From NCBI GenBank assembly GCA_963818885.1, contig CAWFTP010000001.1:248001-312000 (forward strand): a DNA stretch of 64,000 nucleotides. Direction: 5' to 3'. Position 1 is the stretch's first letter. Each line of letters starts with the position of its first letter. Positions 35,514 to 44,408 of the stretch are shown piece after piece. This stretch comes from DATFDN01 sp963818885. Its GTDB lineage: Bacteria; Pseudomonadota; Alphaproteobacteria; Acetobacterales; Acetobacteraceae. Made by a program: the position numbers and the translations under genes. The notes below the pieces were generated by a model that did not search any database, was not told the origin of the DNA, and saw only the letters and a program-made list of their open reading frames with translations.

Positions 35514-37166
35514 TCACCCGACCCGTAGCAAGTGCACGTCGACGAGTGGCCGCTTCTGCAACCGCCGCCCGAGCGCGCGTCGCAAGGCGGCACGCGCCGC
35601 CTCCGACAAGCCATCATCGTCCCGACGCAGCCCCAGCGGAAGCTCCGCGATAGCGCCGGCGAAATCCTCCGTGATCCGCTCGGCCTCCGGGTCGCCCGGC
35701 TCGAAGAGACCCGGGGCACTCACCCGCGGCGATCCGACCAAACGGCCGGCGCGGTCGACCGCGAGGCTCGCGAATATCACCCCGTTGAACAGCATTCGCC
35801 GGCGCGCCGCGAGCACGCCGCCATTCAGCGCGACAAGCCGCGCGCCGTCTGCCACCAGCCGTCCCACTGGTGCGCTGTCCACCACCTCAACCCGGCCCGG
35901 CATCAGGTTCAGGATGTCCCCGTCCTCGATCAGGACCGGGCTCGCCCCTGCCTCGCGCGCGAGCGCGGCATGCGCCGAGAGGTGGCGCCACTCTCCATGC
36001 ACCGGGACCGAGTAGCGAGGCCGAACGAGGCGGTACATGCGCCGCAGCTCGTCGCGCGCCGGATGGCCGGAGACATGGACCAGATGGTCGACATCGGTCA
36101 TCAGACGCACGCCGCGCCGCACCAGGTTGTCCTGCACCGTCGCGATCGCGACCTCGTTGCCGGGGATCACACGGCTCGAGAAGATGACGGTGTCGCCTTC
36201 CCCCAGCACGACGCGTGGGTGTGCGTCCATGGCGACCCGAGCAAGCGCACTGCGCGGCTCTCCCTGACTCCCGGTGATCAGGATCAGGAGATTGTCATCG
36301 AGGATCGAGCCCGCATCGTCCTCGGTCGCGAATTCCTCGACTCCGCGAAGATAGCCGGTTTCGCGCGCCGCCTGGACCATGTTGCGAATTGAGCGCCCGA
36401 CCAGCGCGAGCGTACGTCCCGATTCACGTGCCGCCAGGGCGATGCTTTCGATGCGGGCGATATTGGAGGAAAAGCACGTTACCGCGACGCGACCGCTTGG
36501 GATGCCCCGAATCAGCGCGCCCAGGCTGCGCCGCACGTCCTGCTCGCTGCTCGAATGCCCCTCCACCATCGCGTTGGTGGAATCGCAGATCATCGCCAGC
36601 ACGCCCGCCTCGCCCAGCGCAGTCAAAGCTGCCTCGTCCGTGCGCGGACCGATCAGCGGGCTGGGGTCGAGCTTCCAATCGCCCGTGTGCAGTACCACGC
36701 CTGCCGGCGTCGTGATCGCCAGCGCTTGCGCTTCGGGGATCGAGTGGGTCACCTGGATGAAGCGCAGGCCGAATGGCGGCAGGTCGAATGCACCGCCCGG
36801 CGGGATCACATGGACCGGTACCTGACTCGCGAGCTGCGCCTCGGCCAGCTTGCGGCGAAGCACTGCGGCGGCGAACGGCGTCGCATAGACCGGACAGCGG
36901 AGTTGCGGCCACAGCCACGCCACGGCGCCGATATGGTCCTCATGCGCATGGGTAATGACGAGCCCGACGAGCCGGTCCCGGCGTTCGGCGATGAAGCCGG
37001 GATCAGGCATCATCACCTCGACCTCGGGATTTGCCGAATCTCCAAAGCCGATCCCGCAATCGACCGCCAGCCAGTGTCCGTCGCTGCGATAGAGATTCAA
37101 ATTCATGCCGATCTCGCCTGTTCCGCCCAGCGGGAGGAAGGCGAGATCCCCGCTCAACCCGTTCAT
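35514..37166 (-). CDS. rnj: Ribonuclease J
   Basis: Metallo-beta-lactamase/beta-CASP endo- and 5'-exoribonuclease for rRNA maturation and mRNA turnover; 550 residues, cytoplasmic. LAFLPLGGTGEIGMNLNLY opens the protein, followed by the zinc motif THAHEDHIGAV, HTGDWKLDP, CDSTNA, the beta-CASP residues GSQGEPRSAL and SSRVIPGNE, and VHVSGHPARDELRRMYRLVRPRY with VHGEWRHLSAHA. The C-terminal domain is present. ATG 37166 overlaps the coaX stop (ATGA), indicating coupling; the annotated frame up to 37394 is not used. Confidence 0.95.
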   Translation of the reverse strand: MNGLSGDLAFLPLGGTGEIGMNLNLYRSDGHWLAVDCGIGFGDSANPEVEVMMPDPGFIAERRDRLVGLVITHAHEDHIGAVAWLWPQLRCPVYATPFAAAVLRRKLAEAQLASQVPVHVIPPGGAFDLPPFGLRFIQVTHSIPEAQALAITTPAGVVLHTGDWKLDPSPLIGPRTDEAALTALGEAGVLAMICDSTNAMVEGHSSSEQDVRRSLGALIRGIPSGRVAVTCFSSNIARIESIALAARESGRTLALVGRSIRNMVQAARETGYLRGVEEFATEDDAGSILDDNLLILITGSQGEPRSALARVAMDAHPRVVLGEGDTVIFSSRVIPGNEVAIATVQDNLVRRGVRLMTDVDHLVHVSGHPARDELRRMYRLVRPRYSVPVHGEWRHLSAHAALAREAGASPVLIEDGDILNLMPGRVEVVDSAPVGRLVADGARLVALNGGVLAARRRMLFNGVIFASLAVDRAGRLVGSPRVSAPGLFEPGDPEAERITEDFAGAIAELPLGLRRDDDGLSEAARAALRRALGRRLQKRPLVDVHLLRVG

Positions 37167-37972
37167 TCGAGATCGCTCAGCCGCGTCCTGTCCTTCGGCA
37201 ACACTGGGGCGGGGTTTCGTTGCGCCAACAGCCGCAGCCCCTCCAGGGTCAGGTCCGGCACGATGTGCTCGATGACAAGCGTTCCTTCCGAGAACAGTGG
37301 CGCCAATCCGCCCGTCGCGATGACCTTCATCGGATGGCCGAACTCGCCCTTGATACGCGTGACGATCCCCTCGATCAGGCCGACATAGCCCCAATAGACC
37401 CCGGACTGCATCGCGGGCACCGTGGAACGGCCGATCACCGCTTGCGGACGCCCGATGCCGATGCGCGGCAGGCGCGCCGCCGCGTGATGCAGCGCCTCGA
37501 GCGAAAGGTTGATCCCGGGACAGATCACGCCGCCGATATAGGCGCCGTCATGATCGACGACGTCAAACGTGGTCGCGGTGCCGAAATCGACGATGACTAG
37601 CGGGCCGCCGAATCGCTGATAGCCGGCGAGCGCGTTCAGAAGCCGGTCGGCTCCCACCTCGTCGGGGTTGTCGATCTTGATCGCGAACCCCCAGTCCAGC
37701 GAGGCGCGCGCGATCAGCGGCTCGATGTTGAACCAATCGCGGACCAGGCGACGGAGATGATAGAGAGCAGCGGGCACCACCGTCCCGATCACCGCGGCGC
37801 TGATCGCGTCACGGTCGACTCCGGCGCGGTCGAGCAGGCTCAGCAGCCAGACGGCGTATTCATCGGACGTACGCTGCGCGTCTGTACGTATGCGCCAGAC
37901 GCCAACCCACTCGGCGTTGCGATGCACCGCCACTACGACATTGGTGTTCCCGGCGTCGACGACGAGCAGCAC
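37163..37972 (-). CDS. coaX: Type III pantothenate kinase
   Basis: First step of coenzyme A synthesis, phosphorylation of pantothenate; 269 residues, cytoplasmic, acetate/sugar kinase fold. Diagnostic motifs: LLVVDAGNTNVVVAVH (phosphate 1), PDEVGADRLLNALAGYQ, IVDFGTATTFDVVDHDG (phosphate 2), GGVICPGINLSLEALHHAAARLP and ATGGLAPLF. Type III kinases are not inhibited by CoA and need a monovalent cation. The start is GTG 37972, three bases after the nuoN stop; its own stop overlaps the rnj start. In many alphaproteobacteria birA lies between nuoN and coaX; it is absent here. Confidence 0.95.
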   Translation of the reverse strand: MLLVVDAGNTNVVVAVHRNAEWVGVWRIRTDAQRTSDEYAVWLLSLLDRAGVDRDAISAAVIGTVVPAALYHLRRLVRDWFNIEPLIARASLDWGFAIKIDNPDEVGADRLLNALAGYQRFGGPLVIVDFGTATTFDVVDHDGAYIGGVICPGINLSLEALHHAAARLPRIGIGRPQAVIGRSTVPAMQSGVYWGYVGLIEGIVTRIKGEFGHPMKVIATGGLAPLFSEGTLVIEHIVPDLTLEGLRLLAQRNPAPVLPKDRTRLSDLE

Positions 37973-37975
37973 GGC

Positions 37976-39397
37976 CTAGCCGAACAGCGCCGCTGCCGCG
38001 GCATTGGCGGCCGCCACGAACGGACCCGGGAAGACGAAGAACAGCAGCGTGTAGAGCGCGGTGACGGTGGCGACAAAGGTCACGCCGTTCGCCTTGCGAT
38101 CGAAGGCGGGTTGCGCCGGGTCGAAATACATCACCTTGACGACATGGATATAGTAGTACGAGCCCACAACGCTGGTGAGCACGCCGATTACCGCGAGCGT
38201 CCACATGCCGGCATTCACCGCGGCCAGGAACACGTACAACTTCGCGAAGAAACCCGACAACGGCGGGATGCCGGCGAGGCTGAACATGAACACGGCGAAG
38301 GCGAGGGCGAGGGCCGGGTCGGTGCTGGCGAGCCCGCCGAGATCGGCGATCTGTTCTACCGCGATGCCACGCCTGCGCATAGCGAGGATGCAGGCGAAGG
38401 TGCCGCCGGTCATGACAATGTAGACCGTCATGTAGACCAGAACCCCACGGATCCCGATCGGGCCGCCGACCGCGAGACCGATGAGCGCATAGCCGACATG
38501 GCCGATCGCCGAATATGCCATCAGCCGCTTGATGTTGGTCTGCCCGATCGCCGCGAGCGCACCAAGCACCATGGATACGATGGAGATGATCTCGATAATA
38601 AGCCGCCAGGAGCCCAGCAAATCGCCGAATGGTTCGGAAAGCGCGCGCAGGAACAGCGCGACCGCGGCGACCTTGGGCGCGGTGGCAAAAAACAGCGTGA
38701 CCGGCGTTGGGGAGCCTTCGTAGACATCCGGCGTCCACATATGGAACGGCGCGGCGGAGATCTTGAAGCCGAGCCCGACGATGACGAACACGACCCCCAC
38801 GACCATGCCCGGCGAGACCCCGCCGGCCGCCAGCAGGTCATGGCGGATCACCGCGAAATCCATCGATCCGGAAAAGCCGTAGACAAGGGAAATGCCATAC
38901 AGGAGCAGGCCCGAAGCGAGCGACCCCAGGATGAAGTATTTCAGCCCCGCTTCCGAGGAGCGCACGTTGTCGCGGGCGAACGCTGCGAGCACATAGGACG
39001 GCAGCGACAGCAGCTCGAGCGAAAGATACAGCGTGATCAGGTTGGACGCCGAGGCCATCCCCATCATGCCGACGGTCGCGAACAGTATCAGCACCGGAAA
39101 TTCGAACCGTCCGATCCCCTGGGCCCGGTTGGAATCGACGGACACGATTAGGGTCAGCGCCGAGCTCACCAGGACAAGTGCCTTGATGAGCCTCGCGAAC
39201 GCATCAACGACGAACTGATCGTGAAAGCCGGTTCCATCGACGCGCGTCAGCACGAGGAACGCGGTCACCAGCAGCGCACCCACGGACAGCATGGTCGCGA
39301 TGTACGCCTGGTCTCCCTTGCTGAGCACACCGTACAGCAGGATCAGCATCGCCATGATCGACAGCGCGAGCTCCGGCAGCACGACGAGCCAGTTCAT
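37976..39397 (-). CDS. nuoN: NADH-quinone oxidoreductase subunit N
   Basis: Antiporter-like proton-pumping subunit of complex I, inner membrane, 473 residues with about 14 helices. MNWLVVLPELALSIMAMLILL, then the conserved LYLSLELLSLPSYVLAAF (with the helix-5 Glu), GLGFKISAAPFHMWTPDVYEGSPTP (helix-7 Lys region) and LMAYSAIGHVGYALIGLAVG, all typical of NuoN/ND2. The ATG at 39397 overlaps the nuoM stop (ATGA). Last nuo gene, followed by coaX after three bases. Confidence 0.95.
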   Translation of the reverse strand: MNWLVVLPELALSIMAMLILLYGVLSKGDQAYIATMLSVGALLVTAFLVLTRVDGTGFHDQFVVDAFARLIKALVLVSSALTLIVSVDSNRAQGIGRFEFPVLILFATVGMMGMASASNLITLYLSLELLSLPSYVLAAFARDNVRSSEAGLKYFILGSLASGLLLYGISLVYGFSGSMDFAVIRHDLLAAGGVSPGMVVGVVFVIVGLGFKISAAPFHMWTPDVYEGSPTPVTLFFATAPKVAAVALFLRALSEPFGDLLGSWRLIIEIISIVSMVLGALAAIGQTNIKRLMAYSAIGHVGYALIGLAVGGPIGIRGVLVYMTVYIVMTGGTFACILAMRRRGIAVEQIADLGGLASTDPALALAFAVFMFSLAGIPPLSGFFAKLYVFLAAVNAGMWTLAVIGVLTSVVGSYYYIHVVKVMYFDPAQPAFDRKANGVTFVATVTALYTLLFFVFPGPFVAAANAAAAALFG

Positions 39398-40935
39398 GGC
39401 CGCGCTCCCAGTTGCGCGAGCTGGATCTTGTCCGCTCTGTGCGGCACCGCCATGGCCTGCTGATGCTGCTGGACCATGGACGTCACCGTGGCATCCCAGA
39501 ACCGGGTGAAGCTCGTCGGATAGGCGCCCATCCATATCGTCAGCACCACGAGCGGAGCGAATACCGCGATCTCCCGCGCGGAAAGATCGAGCATTCCGCG
39601 CAAATCCGGTTTGGTGAGCCGCCCGAATATGATGCGACGATAGAGGTACAGCATATACATTGGTCCGAGGAACAGGCCGGTGGTGCCCAGCACCGCGAGC
39701 CAGAAATTCACGTGCAACGCGCCGATCGTCACCAGGAACTCACCGACAAACCCGGAGGTCCCGGGTAGGCCGACCGAAGCCAGCATGAAGATCATGAACA
39801 GCAGCGCGTAGAGCGGCATCCGGTCACCAAGGCCGCCATAACGCGCGATCTCGCGTGTATGCAGCCGATCGTAGATGACGCCAACGATAAGGAAGAGTGC
39901 GGCTGACACGATGCCGTGCGAGAGCATCTGAAATAACGCACCCTGAATGCCCTGCACGTCAAAGGTGAAGATGCCGATCGTCACGACGCCCATGTGGGCG
40001 ACCGAGGAGTATGCGATCAGCTTCTTCATGTCCTCCTGCGCCAAGGCAACGTAGGCGGTGTAGATCACCGCCACCACCGACAGGGTGAACATCAGCGGGG
40101 CGAGCCGCGCCGAGGCAATCGGCAGCATCGGCACGGAGAAGCGCAGGAAGCCGTACGCGCCCATCTTCAGCAGCACGCCGGCCAGCATGACCGACCCGGC
40201 GGTAGGCGCTTCCACATGCGCGTCAGGCAACCAGGTATGCACGGGCCACATCGGCACCTTGACCGCGAACGAGGCAAGCAGCGCCAGGAATAGCCACGTT
40301 TGCATCCCAGCGGGGAACTGGGTGTGCAACAGCGTCGGTATGTCAGTGGTATGCGCGTAGCTCCACATCGTCAGCAGCGCGAGCAGCATCAGCACGGAGC
40401 CGGTGAGCGTGTACAGGAAGAACTTGACCGCCGAGTAGACTCGCCGCGGGCCGCCCCAGACCCCGATGATGAGATACATCGGGATCAGCACGCCCTCGAA
40501 GAAGATATAGAAGATGACGAAATCGAGCGCGCAGAACATCCCGACCAATACCGTCTCGAGGATCAGGAAGGTGATCATGTATTCGCGCACGTGGCGCTGG
40601 ATCGACTCCCAGCTCGCGAGGATGCAGATCGGTGTGAGCAATGTGGAGAGCAGCACGAACAGCACCGAGATGCCGTCCACGCCCATGTGGTAGGAGACCT
40701 CGTAGCCCGGCAACCAGGGAACGTTCTCGACGAACTGGAACCCTGGATTGCGGGGATCCCATTCCGCCCACAACACGAGGCTCAGCGCGAAGACGATCAG
40801 GCTCGTCCACAACGCGGTCCACCGCGCGTTGCTGGCCACCGTCTCCTCGTCGCCGCGGACGGCGAGGATCACGACGCATCCGACCAGCGGCAGCCACGTG
40901 ATGAGCGACAGGATGGGGAAGCCAACCGCGTTCAT
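39394..40935 (-). CDS. nuoM: NADH-quinone oxidoreductase subunit M
   Basis: Second antiporter-like proton-pumping subunit of complex I (ND4), 513 residues, about 14 helices. Landmarks: ASWESIQRHVREYMITFLILE, YIFFEGVLIPMYLIIGVWGG with the essential Glu, KVPMWPVHTWLPDAHVEAPTAGSVMLAGVLLKMGAYGF (helices 7-8, in pieces), LIAYSSVAHMGVVTIGIF and VGLPGTSGFVGEFLV. Start ATG 40935 is 5 bases after the nuoL stop; its own stop overlaps nuoN. Frames extending to 41115 enter nuoL and are not used. Confidence 0.95.
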   Translation of the reverse strand: MNAVGFPILSLITWLPLVGCVVILAVRGDEETVASNARWTALWTSLIVFALSLVLWAEWDPRNPGFQFVENVPWLPGYEVSYHMGVDGISVLFVLLSTLLTPICILASWESIQRHVREYMITFLILETVLVGMFCALDFVIFYIFFEGVLIPMYLIIGVWGGPRRVYSAVKFFLYTLTGSVLMLLALLTMWSYAHTTDIPTLLHTQFPAGMQTWLFLALLASFAVKVPMWPVHTWLPDAHVEAPTAGSVMLAGVLLKMGAYGFLRFSVPMLPIASARLAPLMFTLSVVAVIYTAYVALAQEDMKKLIAYSSVAHMGVVTIGIFTFDVQGIQGALFQMLSHGIVSAALFLIVGVIYDRLHTREIARYGGLGDRMPLYALLFMIFMLASVGLPGTSGFVGEFLVTIGALHVNFWLAVLGTTGLFLGPMYMLYLYRRIIFGRLTKPDLRGMLDLSAREIAVFAPLVVLTIWMGAYPTSFTRFWDATVTSMVQQHQQAMAVPHRADKIQLAQLGARP

Positions 40936-40940
40936 GCCGC

Positions 40941-42869
40941 TCACCGCCAGATCAGGAAGATGCCGACGAGCGCAACGAGCCCGATCAGCATGACGAAGGC
41001 GTAGACGGCGATCGACCCGGTCTGCAGCCGCACCGCTCCGCGCGAGCCGTCCACCGCGACCGCCGCGAGTCCGTTCGGCACACCGTCGATGATCGTCTCG
41101 TCCCCGGTCTGCCACAGCAGCCGTGCGAGGCGGAACGCCGAGCGGACGAAAAGGAAATCGTAGACCTCGTCGAAATAGTACTTATTGAGAAGCAGCAGGT
41201 AGATCGGCCGGAACGTGCTCGCGAGGCGGGCCGGCAGCAGCGGATTCACCATGTAGAACCAATAGGCAACCGCGATTCCGGCGAGCGCGCACAGCAGCGG
41301 GGCGAAATGGGCGGAACCGATATGCTCCATTGCCTCCATCACGTTATTGTCGGGAGCGATCACGATGGAATGCCCCCAGTATCTGCCCCAATTCACGCCC
41401 AGCACCAGGTCGTGCAGCAGGAAGCCTGAGACGGTCGCCCCGACGGCCAGCACACAGAGTGGGAGCAGCATCGTCCAGGCGCTTTCATGCACATGCTCCT
41501 GCACATGCGGCTCGGCGCGCGACGTGCCATGGAACGTCATGATGATGAGCCGCCAGGAATAGAACGCAGTGCAGAATGCGGCCGCTGTGCCGGCGATGAA
41601 TCCCCACATCGAGGCGGGCGAACCATAGGCGTAAGCGGCCTCCAGGATCGCGTCCTTGGAGTAGTAGCCGGCAAACGGAATGATACCGGCAAGCGCGAGG
41701 CTGCCGACCCACATCGTCACGTAGGTGATAGGAATCTTCCGCCACAGCCCGCCCATTCGGCGCATGTCCTGCTCGTCCGACATCGCGTGAATCACGGAGC
41801 CCGCGCACAGGAACAGCAGCGCCTTGAAGAAGGCGTGGGTGAGCAGATGGAAGATGGAGGCCGGGTAGGCCATGACGCCGGCGGCGATGAACATGTAGCC
41901 GAGCTGCGAACAGGTCGAGTAGGCAATGACCTTCTTGATGTCGTTCTGCACGCAGCCGATCGTCGCGGCGAACAGGCATGTGCTCGCCCCGATCACCTCG
42001 ACCAGCGTGAGAGCCGTCGGCGCGAGGTCCATCAGCGGGGACATGCGCGCCATGAGGAACACGCCCGCCGTCACCATGGTCGCCGCATGAATCAGCGCCG
42101 AGACGGGGGTGGGACCCTCCATCGCGTCGGGCAACCACACATGGAAAAAGAGCTGTGCCGACTTGCCCATGGCGCCGATGAACAGCAGGACGCCCATCAC
42201 CTCGTAGAGGCGGAAATTGGCGCCGAACAGATGATAGGTCTCGTTCGCATAGCGAGGCAGGTCGGCGAATATGACGTCGAGATCGAGCGAGCCGAAGGTG
42301 AGGAAGATCAGCGCGAGTCCGACGGCAAAAAACAGGTCGGCGATGCGGTTGACGATGAACGCCTTGATCGCCGCGGCGCAGGCCGACGGGCGGTCGTACC
42401 AATAGCCGATCAGCAGGTACGAGCAGAGACCGACACCTTCCCAGCCGAAGAAGAGCTGCAGTAGGTTGTTCGCCGTCACCAGCATCAGCATCGAGAAGGT
42501 GAACAGGTTGAGATAGGCGAAGAAGCGATACGACGGATATTCGTCATGCGCCATGTAGCCGACGCTGTAGACGTGGATCAGCATCGAGACGAATGTGACC
42601 ATCGCCACCATGGATGCGGAGAGCGCGTCGTAGCGCAGCGCCCACGTCGTGTGGAAATCCCCGGCGATGATCCAGTCGCCAAGTGTGATCGATCCCGGCG
42701 CCGCCCCGCCCCATTCGAAGGCGACCCAGGCGAACGGACCGCAGGCGGCGGCGAGCAGCATGCACAGGATGGAGACCGCGCTCGCCGCGCGGTCGCCGAT
42801 AAAGCGGCCGAACAGGCCCGACACCATCGCCCCGAACAGCGGGGCGAAGACGGCCGTGATGAACGTCAT
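40941..42869 (-). CDS. nuoL: NADH-quinone oxidoreductase subunit L
   Basis: Largest antiporter-like subunit of complex I (ND5), 642 residues, with 16 membrane helices and the long lateral amphipathic helix in the C-terminal part. Signatures: MLVTANNLLQLFFGWEGVGLCSYLLIGYWY (in pieces), KSAQLFFHVWLPDAMEGPTPVSALIHAATMVTAGVFL (in pieces), KKVIAYSTCSQLGYMFIAAG and LTHAFFKALLFLCAGSVIHAM. ATG 42869 lies 7 bases past the nuoK stop. It forms the distal end of the proton-pumping arm. Confidence 0.95.
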   Translation of the reverse strand: MTFITAVFAPLFGAMVSGLFGRFIGDRAASAVSILCMLLAAACGPFAWVAFEWGGAAPGSITLGDWIIAGDFHTTWALRYDALSASMVAMVTFVSMLIHVYSVGYMAHDEYPSYRFFAYLNLFTFSMLMLVTANNLLQLFFGWEGVGLCSYLLIGYWYDRPSACAAAIKAFIVNRIADLFFAVGLALIFLTFGSLDLDVIFADLPRYANETYHLFGANFRLYEVMGVLLFIGAMGKSAQLFFHVWLPDAMEGPTPVSALIHAATMVTAGVFLMARMSPLMDLAPTALTLVEVIGASTCLFAATIGCVQNDIKKVIAYSTCSQLGYMFIAAGVMAYPASIFHLLTHAFFKALLFLCAGSVIHAMSDEQDMRRMGGLWRKIPITYVTMWVGSLALAGIIPFAGYYSKDAILEAAYAYGSPASMWGFIAGTAAAFCTAFYSWRLIIMTFHGTSRAEPHVQEHVHESAWTMLLPLCVLAVGATVSGFLLHDLVLGVNWGRYWGHSIVIAPDNNVMEAMEHIGSAHFAPLLCALAGIAVAYWFYMVNPLLPARLASTFRPIYLLLLNKYYFDEVYDFLFVRSAFRLARLLWQTGDETIIDGVPNGLAAVAVDGSRGAVRLQTGSIAVYAFVMLIGLVALVGIFLIWR

Positions 42870-42876
42870 CGGGCGT

Positions 42877-43197
42877 TCAGCCTTTCATCATGGAGACGTC
42901 TTCGACGTCGATCGAGCCGCGGTTGCGGAAATAGATGACCACGATCGCAAGCCCGATCGCTGCCTCCGCCGCCGCGACCGTCAACACGAACATCGCGAGG
43001 ATCTGTCCGGTAAGATCGCCGAGCGCAGCCGAGAAGGCGATGAGATTGAGGTTCACCGCGAGCAGGATGAGCTCGATGGACATCAGGATGATGATGACGT
43101 TCTTGCGGTTGAGGAAGATGCCGAACACGCCCAGCATGAGGACGACGGCGCTGAGCACCAGGTAGTGGGCGAGCCCGACAGCCTGCAGACCTTCCAT
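42877..43197 (-). CDS. nuoK: NADH-quinone oxidoreductase subunit K
   Basis: Small membrane subunit of complex I (ND4L), 106 residues, three helices. LAHYLVLSAVVLMLGVFGIF, then RKNVIIILMSIELILLAVNLNLIAF with the conserved buried Glu of helix 2, and TVAAAEAAIGLAIVVIYFR with the second conserved Glu in helix 3. One base separates its start (ATG 43197) from the nuoJ stop. The order J-K-L-M-N is the standard one. Confidence 0.95.
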   Translation of the reverse strand: MEGLQAVGLAHYLVLSAVVLMLGVFGIFLNRKNVIIILMSIELILLAVNLNLIAFSAALGDLTGQILAMFVLTVAAAEAAIGLAIVVIYFRNRGSIDVEDVSMMKG

Positions 43198-43198
43198 G

Positions 43199-43897
43199 TC
43201 AGTGCCCTGCCGCGTGGGAATGGGGGTCGAGCGGGTCCTCGTCGATGCCCGCCGGCTCCGTCACCACCGGACGGCGGATATCGGCGGAGGTCACGCCGGC
43301 CCCGAGCGCGACCCGCACCAGCGCCAACGTCTCCTGGCTGGTTCGCGCCGTCTGCACAGCGATGATCTGATGGCGCGACCGCCTGCGATCGCGCAGGGTC
43401 AAGACGATCGCGCTGATCATCGCTACGAGCAGGATCAGCCCCGCCGTCTGGAACGGTAGGATGTAGTCGGTGTAAAGCAGCCGGCCCAGCGCGTCGGTAT
43501 TGGTGATCCCGGTTGCAGCCGGCGCGAACCGCGCCGACGCGACTGTTGGCGAAAACGGCCAGCCGATCATGACGATCGCGAGCTCGGCGAGCAGCAACAC
43601 GCCGATCGCGGCGCCAACCGGAAGGTAGCGCTGGAAGCCGCCTCGCAGCCGCTCGAAATCGATGTCGAGCATCATCACGACGAAGATGAACAGCACTGCG
43701 ACGGCGCCGACATAGACGATCGCGAGGATCAGGGCGAGAAACTCCGCCCCCGCGAGCAGGAACAGCACCGCCGCGTTCAGGAAGGCCGCTATCAGGAACA
43801 GCACCGAATGAACCGGGTTCCTGACGGTCACCACCATCGCCGAGCAGACGACGAGGACGGTGGCGAAAACGTAGAAGCACACATTGGCGTAGAGCAT
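43199..43897 (-). CDS. nuoJ: NADH-quinone oxidoreductase subunit J
   Basis: Membrane subunit of complex I (ND6), 232 residues, five helices followed by a long polar C-terminal tail. VVTVRNPVHSVLFLIAAFLNAAVLFLLAGAEFLA and VYVGAVAVLFIFVVMMLDI (with the pi-bulge region) are typical. The tail after RDRRRSRHQIIAVQTARTSQ is rather longer than in E. coli but normal for alphaproteobacteria. ATG 43897 follows the nuoI stop by 6 bases. Confidence 0.94.
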   Translation of the reverse strand: MLYANVCFYVFATVLVVCSAMVVTVRNPVHSVLFLIAAFLNAAVLFLLAGAEFLALILAIVYVGAVAVLFIFVVMMLDIDFERLRGGFQRYLPVGAAIGVLLLAELAIVMIGWPFSPTVASARFAPAATGITNTDALGRLLYTDYILPFQTAGLILLVAMISAIVLTLRDRRRSRHQIIAVQTARTSQETLALVRVALGAGVTSADIRRPVVTEPAGIDEDPLDPHSHAAGH

Positions 43898-43903
43898 CGC
43901 GGC

Positions 43904-44392
43904 TTACCGGTACGGCGCGTCGAGCTCGAGACGTCGGGCGATCTCGGACTCCCATTGATCGCCGTTCGCGAGCAGCTTCTCTTTGTTGTACATCAGCTCC
44001 TCGCGGGTTTCGGTCGCGAACTCGAAATTTGGCCCCTGCACGATGGCATCAACCGGGCAGGCCTCCTCGCACAGGTCGCAGTAGATGCACTTCGTCATGT
44101 CGATGTCGTAGCGGGTGGTCCGCCGCGACCCGTCGGCACGCGGCTCCGCCTCGATGGTGATCGCCTGCGCCGGGCAGATCGCTTCGCACAACTTGCAGGC
44201 TATGCAGCGTTCCTCCCCGTTCGGATAACGGCGCAGCGCGTGCTCGCCCTTGAAACGCGGCGAAAGCGGCCCCCCCTCGTACGGGTAGTTGATGGTGGCG
44301 GGCGGCTTGAACATGTAACGCAAAGTCAGCCACATGCCGCGGAACAGCTCGGTCAGGAGGAGGCTGCGAGCGGCGCGGTCGAGAATGGCCAT
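43904..44392 (-). CDS. nuoI: NADH-quinone oxidoreductase subunit I
   Basis: Peripheral-arm subunit holding the two 4Fe-4S clusters N6a and N6b (TYKY subunit), 162 residues. The ferredoxin motifs CIACKLCEAICPAQAI and CIYCDLCEEACPVDAIVQGPN are intact. The N-terminal LFRGMWLTLRYMF and PYEGGPLSPRFKGEHALRRYPNGEERC (in pieces) match mitochondrial-like NuoI. ATG 44392 starts MAILDRAARSLLLTE. Membrane-associated on the cytoplasmic side. Confidence 0.95.
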   Translation of the reverse strand: MAILDRAARSLLLTELFRGMWLTLRYMFKPPATINYPYEGGPLSPRFKGEHALRRYPNGEERCIACKLCEAICPAQAITIEAEPRADGSRRTTRYDIDMTKCIYCDLCEEACPVDAIVQGPNFEFATETREELMYNKEKLLANGDQWESEIARRLELDAPYR

Positions 44393-44408
44393 CTTGCCCC
44401 CTTTCTTA

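Noticed and set aside
37757..39151. 464-codon plus-strand frame opposite nuoN
   Set aside because: His/Arg/Asp-rich antisense frame; nuoN on the other strand is fully conserved.
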